Origin: Streptomyces rugosispiralis
GTDB lineage: Bacteria; Actinomycetota; Actinomycetes; Streptomycetales; Streptomycetaceae
Length of the DNA: 64,000 bases
Assembly: GCF_024505145.1 (NCBI RefSeq)
Contig: NZ_JANIAA010000014.1
Span: forward strand, 124,001-188,000
Direction of reading: 5' to 3'
The translations under genes were made by a program, and so were the position numbers. Numbering within the stretch: position 1 is the first letter of the stretch; each line of letters opens with the position of its first letter. The notes beneath the pieces are model-generated. The model was not told the DNA's origin and did not search any database. It was given only the letters and a program-made list of their open reading frames with translations. Positions 57,800-64,000 of the stretch are shown piece after piece.

Positions 57800-60052
57800 A
57801 TGAGCCACACAAGCGGTCAGGCATCGGTTTCCCCGCAGCCCCAGCCCAACCCTCAGCCTTCGGTCGGGTCCATCGCGGCCCACCGGCCGCATGCTGTCGC
57901 CGCACCGGTGCGGCCGCTCGACCCCGACCTCGACGCCGACCCGGACTCGTACGAGGAGGGCGCCGGGCCCGGTACGGAGGGCGGGGAGCTGCCGCAGGGG
58001 CGGTTCCTGGACCGGGAGCGCAGCTGGCTCGCGTTCAATGAGCGGGTGCTGGAGCTGGCCGAGGACCCGGCCACCCCGCTGCTGGAGCGGGCCAACTTCC
58101 TGGCGATCTTCGCCGGCAATCTGGACGAGTTCTTCATGGTGCGGGTCGCCGGCCTCAAGCGGCGCATCGCCACCGGGGTCGCCACCCGCTCGGCCTCCGG
58201 GCTGCAGCCGCGCGAGGTGCTGGAGCTGATCTGGAACCGGTCCCGTGAGCTCATGGCCCGGCACGCCGCCTGCTACCAGCAGGACGTCGCTCCCGCGCTC
58301 GCGGAGGAGGGCATCCATCTGGTCCGCTGGCCGGATCTCACCGAGAAGGAGCAGTCCCGCCTCTTCACCCTCTTCCGGCAGCAGATCTTCCCCGTGCTGA
58401 CCCCGCTCGCGGTGGACCCGGCACACCCCTTCCCGTATATCTCGGGGCTGTCGCTCAATCTCGCGGTCGTGGTGCGCAACCCCGTCAGCGGACATGATCA
58501 CTTCGCACGTGTGAAGGTTCCGCCGCCGCTCTCCCGGTTCCTGGAGGCGTCGCCGCAGCGGTACGTGCCGCTGGAGGACGTGATCGCGGCGCATCTGGAG
58601 GCGCTCTTCCCGGGGATGGAGGTGCTCGCGCACCACATGTTCCGGGTCACCCGCAACGAGGACCTCGAGGTCGAGGAGGACGACGCCGAGAACCTCCTCC
58701 AGGCCCTGGAGAAGGAGCTGCTGCGCCGCCGCTTCGGGCCCCCGGTGCGGTTGGAGGTCGAGGAGTCCATCGACCCGTATGTGCTGGACCTGCTGGTGCG
58801 CGAGCTGAAGATCTCGGACGCGGAGGTCTATCCGCTGCCCGGACCGCTCGACCTCACCGGCCTGTTCGGGATAGCCGCGCTGGACCGGCCGGAGCTGAAG
58901 TACCCCAAGTTCGTGGCGGGCACCCACCGGGACCTCGCCGAGGTGGAGTCCGCGTCCCCGCCCGACATCTTCGCGGCGCTGCGCGAGCGGGACGTCCTCC
59001 TCCACCACCCGTACGACTCCTTCTCCACCTCCGTGCAGGCGTTCCTGGAGCAGGCGGCCGCCGATCCGGACGTCCTGGCGATCAAGCAGACGCTGTACCG
59101 CACCTCCGGCAAGTCGCCGATAGTCGACGCGCTCATCGACGCCGCCGAGTCCGGCAAGCAGGTGCTGGTGCTGGTCGAGATCAAGGCCCGTTTCGACGAG
59201 CACGCCAATATCAAGTGGGCGCGCAAGCTGGAGGAGGCCGGCTGCCACGTGGTCTACGGCCTGCTGGGCCTGAAGACCCACTGCAAGCTGTCGCTGGTGG
59301 TCCGCCAGGAGGGCGAGACCCTCACCCGCTACTCGCACGTGGGCACCGGCAACTACCACCCCAAGACCGCCCGGCTGTACGAGGACCTGGGGCTGCTGAC
59401 GGCGAGCTCCCAGGTCGGCGCGGACCTCTCCGACCTCTTCAACCGGCTGAGCGGCTACTCCCGGCGGGAGAACTACCGGCGGCTGCTGGTCGCCCCCAAG
59501 TCGCTGCGCGGCGGGCTGATCACCCGGATCAACAAGGAGATCACCCACCATCGGGCGGGCCGCCCGGCCTACGTCAAGATCAAGGTCAACTCGATGGTCG
59601 ACGAGGCCGTCGTCGACGCCCTCTACCGGGCTTCGCAGGCCGGGGTGCCGGTGGATGTGTGGGTGCGCGGCATCTGCGCGCTGCGGCCGGGCGTCCCCGG
59701 GCTCTCGGAGAACATACGGGTCCGCTCGGTCCTCGGACGCTTCCTGGAGCATTCGCGCGTGTTCGCGTTCGGGAACGGCGGTGAACCGGAGGTGTGGATC
59801 GGCAGCGCCGACATGATGCACCGCAACCTCGACCGCCGGATAGAGGCGCTGGTGCGGGTCACCGACACCGGCCACCGCGCCGCCCTCAACCGCCTGCTGG
59901 AGACCGGGATGGCCGACTCCACCTCCTCCTGGCACCTGGGCCCGGACGGCGAGTGGACCCGGCACGCCACGGACGCGGACGGCCAGCCGCTGCGGAACGT
60001 TCAGGAGATGCTCATCGATGCCCGGAGGCGACGGCGTGGTTCAACGACATGA
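57800..60052 (+). CDS. ppk: Polyphosphate kinase 1
   Basis: Reversible polymerisation of ATP gamma-phosphate into polyphosphate; 750 aa from ATG 57800 (784 aa if the ATG at 57698 is used). Domains in order: N (RERSWLAFNERVLELAED), head, C1 with LKTHCKLSLVVRQEGETLT then YSHVGTGNYHPKTA carrying the autophosphorylated His, and C2 ending RNLDRRIEALVRV. The first 65 residues are low-complexity. The start at 57800 is preferred because the candidate PHO box would otherwise abut the start codon. Its end overlaps the CHAD gene by 17 bp. Confidence 0.95.
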   Translation: MSHTSGQASVSPQPQPNPQPSVGSIAAHRPHAVAAPVRPLDPDLDADPDSYEEGAGPGTEGGELPQGRFLDRERSWLAFNERVLELAEDPATPLLERANFLAIFAGNLDEFFMVRVAGLKRRIATGVATRSASGLQPREVLELIWNRSRELMARHAACYQQDVAPALAEEGIHLVRWPDLTEKEQSRLFTLFRQQIFPVLTPLAVDPAHPFPYISGLSLNLAVVVRNPVSGHDHFARVKVPPPLSRFLEASPQRYVPLEDVIAAHLEALFPGMEVLAHHMFRVTRNEDLEVEEDDAENLLQALEKELLRRRFGPPVRLEVEESIDPYVLDLLVRELKISDAEVYPLPGPLDLTGLFGIAALDRPELKYPKFVAGTHRDLAEVESASPPDIFAALRERDVLLHHPYDSFSTSVQAFLEQAAADPDVLAIKQTLYRTSGKSPIVDALIDAAESGKQVLVLVEIKARFDEHANIKWARKLEEAGCHVVYGLLGLKTHCKLSLVVRQEGETLTRYSHVGTGNYHPKTARLYEDLGLLTASSQVGADLSDLFNRLSGYSRRENYRRLLVAPKSLRGGLITRINKEITHHRAGRPAYVKIKVNSMVDEAVVDALYRASQAGVPVDVWVRGICALRPGVPGLSENIRVRSVLGRFLEHSRVFAFGNGGEPEVWIGSADMMHRNLDRRIEALVRVTDTGHRAALNRLLETGMADSTSSWHLGPDGEWTRHATDADGQPLRNVQEMLIDARRRRRGSTT

Positions 60053-61787
60053 CCTGCCGCCGGCCGGGATGACGGGCGCCGCGGACCCGGCCGCCGGCCC
60101 GTCCCGCCCGGGGACCGACGGCGTGACGGACCGGGCGGCGGAGACCGCGACGGCACCTTACGGGGCTTCTGCGGCTTCTGCGGCTTCTGCGGCGTCTTCG
60201 AGAGCGGCCGCGTGGGAGTCGGCGACGGCCGGGGAGGTGCTGTCGACGTATCTGCACGCCCAGGCCGGGGACTTCCTGCGCAGCCTGCGGCTGCACCGCG
60301 AGAGCGGCTCCGACGTCCAGGAGGCGGCCGAGGCCGCCCGGCTGCTGCGCCGCGCCGCGCGGCGGATCAGCGGCGCGCTCTACGTCTACCGCCCGCTCAC
60401 CGACACCGCCTGGTCCGATGAGCTGCGGACCGAGCTGGCCTGGCTGTCCGGCACGCTGGCGCGGGAGCACGGCTACGCGGAACGTCTTGACCGGCTGCGC
60501 GGCGCCCTGCACCGGCTCTCGGGCGCGGGCGGCCCCTCGGACCGCTCGGCGCAGGGCGAGGGAACGGCCGCCGAGGCCGCGAGCCCGAGCGAGCGGCCCG
60601 CCGACACACAGCCGGTGAACGCGGCACACGCCACGAGCGCCGCGCGCACCGCGCGCGGCGGGGTGACGCTCGCGGTCGACGGCGCGGGCGGCCCCTCCGG
60701 CACCGCGGGCCCCCTCCCCCGCTCCAACCGTGCTTCCCGCCGCAGCGTCTCGCTGGCGGCTGGTGCGCCGGGAGGCGGTGCCGCGGACCCTGTCGGGGGG
60801 CAGGGTGCGCGGCCCGGTCCGGCCGACGCGGGCGGCGGCGCCGAGGGCGCGGCCGGGACGACCCGGGACCGGGACAGAGACCGGGACCGGGACGAGGGCC
60901 GGGCGGCCGGACGGCGCCGCGGCGAGCGCGGTGACAAGGGCGGCCGGAGCGCCAAGGGCGAGAAGGCCGAACGGTCCGGCCAGCCGGGCGCGGCCCATCA
61001 GCGGGCCGGTGCCGAGGAGGAGGCTCGCGGCGGGGCGCTGACCGTGGGCGCGGCCCGCGCCGGTGCGCTGCTGGAGCGCCAGCTCACGCTGGCCCGGACT
61101 CGGTCCCACACCGCCGCCCTGGAGGCGCTCGGCTCCTCCCGTTTCCACGCGGTCGCCGACACCGTCGCCCTGCTCGCCTCCGACGTCCCGCTCGACGAGG
61201 CCAACGCCGCCCGCCCCGCCGGGCAGGTGCTGCCGCCGCTCGCCGAGCTGGCGAACCGGCGGCTGGCCGAGGCGGTGGAGGCGCTGCCGCTGGTCCGCGC
61301 CGGGCATCCGTACAACGCGGAGGCGCTGGTGCACGGCCTGGCGGCGACCCCGGCGGCGGACGCCCCGCCCGCCAGCGAGCGCCAGGACGCACCCTGGCAC
61401 CAGGTGCGCCATCTGCTGCGGCTGCGGCGGTACGCGCTGGAGGTGCTCGACCAGGCGTGGCACCAGCCGGACGGGGCGAGCGGGCCCAACGGCTCCGGTC
61501 CTGGCGGTTCCGGTCCTGGCGGTTCCGGCCCCGGCGGTTCCGGCTCCGTGGACGCCGAGCCGTCGCTGTCCATGCGGCTGCTGGCCGCCGGGCAGGCGCT
61601 GGAGCGCCACCGCGACGCGGCCGAGGCGGCCGCCGCCGCGGCGGCGGCCGCCCGTACGCCCCGGATCGCCCCGGCGACGGCGTACGCGCTCGGGGTGCTC
61701 CACGCCGATCAGCGGCATGAGGTCGAGGCGGCCCGCTTCGCGTTCGGCCGGATCTGGCGGCGCGTGTCCGCCACCAGAGCCTCCTGA
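60036..61787 (+). CDS. CHAD-domain protein, polyphosphate-associated
   Basis: 583 aa. CHAD halves at about 55-165 (EVLSTYLHAQAGDFLRSLRL, HRESGSDVQEAAEAARLLRR) and 320-560 (ALLERQLTLARTRSHTAALE, RHQVRHLLRLRRYAL type) bind polyphosphate through conserved His/Arg/Lys. Between them lies a ~150-residue disordered linker, and a GGSGP repeat (five times) sits near residue 490. GTG 60036 has GGAGG 7 nt upstream; ATG 60018 is an alternative. Overlap with ppk suggests coupled translation and a joint polyphosphate role. Confidence 0.88.
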   Translation: MVQRHDLPPAGMTGAADPAAGPSRPGTDGVTDRAAETATAPYGASAASAASAASSRAAAWESATAGEVLSTYLHAQAGDFLRSLRLHRESGSDVQEAAEAARLLRRAARRISGALYVYRPLTDTAWSDELRTELAWLSGTLAREHGYAERLDRLRGALHRLSGAGGPSDRSAQGEGTAAEAASPSERPADTQPVNAAHATSAARTARGGVTLAVDGAGGPSGTAGPLPRSNRASRRSVSLAAGAPGGGAADPVGGQGARPGPADAGGGAEGAAGTTRDRDRDRDRDEGRAAGRRRGERGDKGGRSAKGEKAERSGQPGAAHQRAGAEEEARGGALTVGAARAGALLERQLTLARTRSHTAALEALGSSRFHAVADTVALLASDVPLDEANAARPAGQVLPPLAELANRRLAEAVEALPLVRAGHPYNAEALVHGLAATPAADAPPASERQDAPWHQVRHLLRLRRYALEVLDQAWHQPDGASGPNGSGPGGSGPGGSGPGGSGSVDAEPSLSMRLLAAGQALERHRDAAEAAAAAAAAARTPRIAPATAYALGVLHADQRHEVEAARFAFGRIWRRVSATRAS

Positions 61788-61794
61788 CGCCGGG

Positions 61795-61834
61795 CCGGAG
61801 GGCGTAGGAGCGGACCGGAGGGCATCGGAGCGGA
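61795..61834 (+). repeat. 20-bp tandem duplication after the CHAD stop
   Basis: CCGGAGGGCGTAGGAGCGGA (61795-61814) is followed by a copy with two substitutions (61815-61834), starting 8 bp after the stop codon. Confidence 0.85.
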
Positions 61835-61875
61835 ACGCGGAGGACAGCGGAGAACCGGGGAGGGAGAGACGGCGG

Positions 61876-62328
61876 ATGAACCGGCGGAATTCCCACGATG
61901 ACGGGGAGACGGACACCGGGACGGTCCTGGCGGCGGGCTGTGTGCTGTGGCGACGGTCCCCGCGCGGCGGCGGGCTCGAGGTCGCCCTCGTCCACCGCCC
62001 CCGCTACGACGACTGGTCCCATCCCAAGGGCAAGCTGAAGCACGGCGAGGAAGCGCTGCACGGCGCGGTGCGCGAGGTCGCCGAGGAGACCGGTATGGGC
62101 TGCGCCCCGGGCGAGGTGCTGCCCACCCTCCACTACACGGCCAAGGGCCGCCCCAAACAGGTCCGCTACTGGGCGGCGGAGGCGGTCGGCCACGACGAGA
62201 CCTTCGTGCCCAACCGCGAGGTCGACCGCCTGCTCTGGCTGCCCCCGGACGCGGCCCGCCGCCGCCTCACCTACGACCACGACCGCACCCTTGTCGACGC
62301 GCTGCTGCACACCCTGCGGCCGTCCTGA
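61876..62328 (+). CDS. NUDIX hydrolase (MutT-like)
   Basis: 150 aa. Intact Nudix box GKLKHGEEALHGAVREVAEE followed by TGMG, so a metal-dependent nucleoside-diphosphate-X hydrolase. It groups by sequence with the MutT1-type proteins that accompany ppk/CHAD in actinobacteria (possible diadenosine- or polyphosphate-related or 8-oxo-dGTP substrate). No C-terminal phosphatase domain is fused. GGGGAGGGAGAG precedes ATG 61876. Confidence 0.9.
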   Translation: MNRRNSHDDGETDTGTVLAAGCVLWRRSPRGGGLEVALVHRPRYDDWSHPKGKLKHGEEALHGAVREVAEETGMGCAPGEVLPTLHYTAKGRPKQVRYWAAEAVGHDETFVPNREVDRLLWLPPDAARRRLTYDHDRTLVDALLHTLRPS

Positions 62329-62349
62329 ACCGGTCTCGGTCTCCGCTGG

Positions 62350-63375
62350 TCAGCGGCGACGCAGGCGCTTGTCCGCGAGCGCCGGCGGCACGTAGTAGCT
62401 GTCCGCCCGGTTGAGGTCGGTGCCCGGCGGGACGATCTCGTCGATCCGGTCCAGGACGTCCTCGCTCAGCTCCACCTCGGACCCGGCGAGCAGATCCTCC
62501 AGCTGCTCCATGGTGCGCGGGCCGATGATCACCGAGGTGATGGCCGGATGCGCCCGTACGAAGGCGATGGCCAGGTGCGGCAGCGAGAGCCCGGCGTCGG
62601 ACGCCAGCTCGGCGAGCGCGCCGACCGCCTCCAGCTTGCGCGCGTTGTCGGGCAGCGACGGGTCGAACTTGTGCTTCTCCACGGCCGCCCGGCCGCCGGA
62701 CAGATCGATGTCGGACGCCTTGGTGTAGCGGCCGGTGAGCCAGCCCGCCGAGAGCGGACCCCAGCTCAGCACGCCCATCCCGTACTTCCGCGCGGTCGGC
62801 AGCACTGCCGCCTCCACGCCGCGCGCCAGGATCGAGTACGGCGGCTGCTCGCTGCGGAACCGTACGTGCCCGCGCCGCTCGGAGACCCACTGGGCCTCCA
62901 CGATCTGCTCGGCCGGGAAGGTGGAGGAGCCGACGGCGCGCACCTTGCCCGCCCTGACCAGGTCGGACAGGACCGACAGCGTCTCGTCGACGTCCGTCGT
63001 CGGGTCCGGCCGGTGGATCTGGTAGAGGTCGATGTAGTCCGTGCCCAGGCGGCGCAGGCTGTTCTCGACCTCGCGGGTGATCCAGCGCCGTGAGTTGCCG
63101 GCGTGGTTGGGGTCGTCGCCCATCGAGCCGTGGGCCTTGGTGGCCAGGACGATGTCGTCGCGGCGGCCCTTGAGGGCCTTGCCGACGATCTCCTCGGACT
63201 CGCCCGCCGAGTAGATGTCGGCGGTGTCGACGAAGTTGATGCCCGCGTCGAGGGCGCGGTGGATGATCCGTACCGAGTCCTCGTGATCGGGGTTGCCCAG
63301 GGCGCCGAACATCATCGCGCCCAGGGCGTACTCGCTCACCGAGATGCCGGTTCCGCCCAGGATCCTGCGCTTCAT
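62350..63375 (-). CDS. Aldo-keto reductase
   Basis: 341-aa NADPH oxidoreductase, TIM barrel. Catalytic tetrad: D in FVDTADIYSAG, Tyr in the same segment, Lys in VLATKAHG and His in YQIHRPDP. The C-terminus (IIGPRTMEQLEDLLAGSEVE) is the NADP-binding region. Substrate unknown. Convergent with the NUDIX gene; divergent from the MmyB-type regulator, which probably controls it. Confidence 0.9.
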   Translation of the reverse strand: MKRRILGGTGISVSEYALGAMMFGALGNPDHEDSVRIIHRALDAGINFVDTADIYSAGESEEIVGKALKGRRDDIVLATKAHGSMGDDPNHAGNSRRWITREVENSLRRLGTDYIDLYQIHRPDPTTDVDETLSVLSDLVRAGKVRAVGSSTFPAEQIVEAQWVSERRGHVRFRSEQPPYSILARGVEAAVLPTARKYGMGVLSWGPLSAGWLTGRYTKASDIDLSGGRAAVEKHKFDPSLPDNARKLEAVGALAELASDAGLSLPHLAIAFVRAHPAITSVIIGPRTMEQLEDLLAGSEVELSEDVLDRIDEIVPPGTDLNRADSYYVPPALADKRLRRR

Positions 63376-63400
63376 GGCCTGATGCCTTCCTTCGTTTTCC

Positions 63401-63448
63401 ACGGCCGGTGCCTTCGACGGCCGGTGCCTTCGACGGCCTGTGCCTTCA
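63401..63448. repeat. Three tandem 16-bp repeats in the AKR/regulator promoter region
   Basis: ACGGCCGGTGCCTTCG at 63401-63416 and 63417-63432, with a third copy differing at two positions at 63433-63448. They sit 26 bp upstream of the reductase start, so could space or supply operator elements. Confidence 0.85.
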
Positions 63449-63481
63449 GCCTCGGCTCCGGGCGGATACGTCACCAGGCCC

Positions 63482-63490
63482 GGTTCAACC
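63482..63490. promoter_or_regulatory. Short palindrome GGTT-C-AACC
   Basis: A perfect 4-bp-arm dyad in the divergent promoter between the aldo-keto reductase and the HTH gene; a possible regulator half-site pair. Confidence 0.3.
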
Positions 63491-63549
63491 TGGGTCTGCC
63501 AGAACCACCTGTCCGGCCCAGAATCCGCCGGCGCGCGGATAATGAACGA

Positions 63550-64000
63550 ATGGGCCATTCCGAACCGGAGATCAAGGGGTTTCTCAAGGCGCGCCGGGCC
63601 GCGCTCGACCCGGCCGAGCTGGGGCTGCCGGAGGGCGTCGTCCGGCGCCGGGTGCGCGGTCTGCGCCGCGAGGAGGTCGCTCAGCGGGCCGGGATCAGCG
63701 TCGACTACTACACCCGTATCGAGCAGGGCCGGGCCCCGGCCGTCTCGGACTCGGTGGTCGACGGACTGGCGCGGGCGCTGCGGCTGACCCCGTCCGAGCA
63801 CACCTATCTGCGCAACATCACCCTGCCCCGGCGGCGCGCCGGGGAGCCCGACTCCGACCCGCGGCCGCGGGTGCGGCCGGAGATCCAGCAACTGCTGAAC
63901 GCGATGGACGGCACCGTCCCGGCCTATGTCTACGGACCGGCGATGGACATCCTGGCCTGGAACACCCTCGGCACCCGGCTCGGCATCGACTACGCCGCGA
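63550..64000 (+). CDS. XRE-type regulator, MmyB family, 3' end outside window
   Basis: 150 residues visible of a typical ~280-aa protein. HTH region: GVVRRRVRGLRREEVAQRAG and ISVDYYTRIEQGRAPAVSDS; then the start of the MmyB ligand-binding domain (VYGPAMDILAWNTLGTRLG). These regulators usually sit next to an oxidoreductase they control. GATAAT ends 6 nt before ATG 63550, with no SD (leaderless pattern). Confidence 0.9.
   Translation, partial: MGHSEPEIKGFLKARRAALDPAELGLPEGVVRRRVRGLRREEVAQRAGISVDYYTRIEQGRAPAVSDSVVDGLARALRLTPSEHTYLRNITLPRRRAGEPDSDPRPRVRPEIQQLLNAMDGTVPAYVYGPAMDILAWNTLGTRLGIDYAA

Overview
The window is chromosomal DNA of a Streptomyces. The evidence is the very high GC content with strong third-position GC, frequent GTG starts, and actinobacterial hallmark genes: tipA with its own promoter, lsr2, mshD, a WhiJ-like HTH/DUF397/ATPase locus and a macrolide glycosyltransferase. 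From memory, the gene order from 1 to about 45.8 kb follows the S. coelicolor block SCO3416 down to SCO3373 (gad, tipA, dedA, ppa, tilS, hpt, ftsH, fol genes, panC-nadB-nadC-coaX, lsr2, clpC). The order from about 53.4 kb onward follows a different block, near SCO4152-SCO4143 (5'-nucleotidase, mshD, ppk, CHAD, NUDIX). The two are joined by an accessory stretch.

Layout. 0-5.4 kb: glutamate decarboxylase (cut by the window edge), a LeuE-type exporter divergent from the autoregulated thiopeptide sensor tipA, a DedA membrane protein and a ThrE-type exporter. 5.4-13.7 kb: ppa, a D,D-carboxypeptidase, a zincin, tilS, hpt, ftsH, folE. 13.8-18.7 kb (minus strand): an MprF-like protein, then folP, an NTF2-like protein, folB, folK and a DUF3180 protein, with overlapping stops and starts at folP/NTF2 and folB/folK. 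18.9-24.1 kb: a secreted or membrane-anchored esterase and an osmoprotectant (betaine/choline) ABC importer whose ATPase is divergent from its two permeases and lipoprotein. 24.2-33.3 kb: a coiled-coil membrane protein, an orphan NuoD, a MidA-type methyltransferase, a NarL-type two-component system, two ArsR-type regulators and a threonine-aldolase-like enzyme. 33.5-39.1 kb: a pantothenate/NAD/CoA cluster joined by 4-bp overlaps. 39.4-45.8 kb: small conserved actinomycete genes, lsr2 and clpC.

46.1-53.4 kb is the accessory region. It holds a NACHT (NLR-like) NTPase, an Rpn-like PD-(D/E)XK protein whose gene carries a strong internal ribosome site ahead of its C-terminal module, a separate small gene repeating that same C-terminal module, an RsbW-like ATPase whose reading frame runs into the Rpn-like gene, a WhiJ-like regulator with DUF397, and a macrolide glycosyltransferase preceded by what looks like a leaderless nine-residue leader peptide and a stem-loop. 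A YhcG/DUF1016 nuclease lies at 55.5 kb. The most interesting candidate here is the Rpn-like pair: the layout matches a toxin with an intragenic antitoxin, plus a duplicated stand-alone antitoxin.

56.6-64 kb: mshD, ppk overlapping a CHAD protein (a polyphosphate module), a NUDIX hydrolase, and an aldo-keto reductase divergent from a MmyB-type regulator (cut by the edge).

Two patterns run through the whole window. Short, nearly perfect tandem duplications (16-47 bp) sit on or just after stop codons of many genes. Many starts have no Shine-Dalgarno but a TANNNT hexamer 6-7 nt upstream, as expected for leaderless mRNAs. No tRNA, rRNA, CRISPR array or intact insertion sequence was seen.
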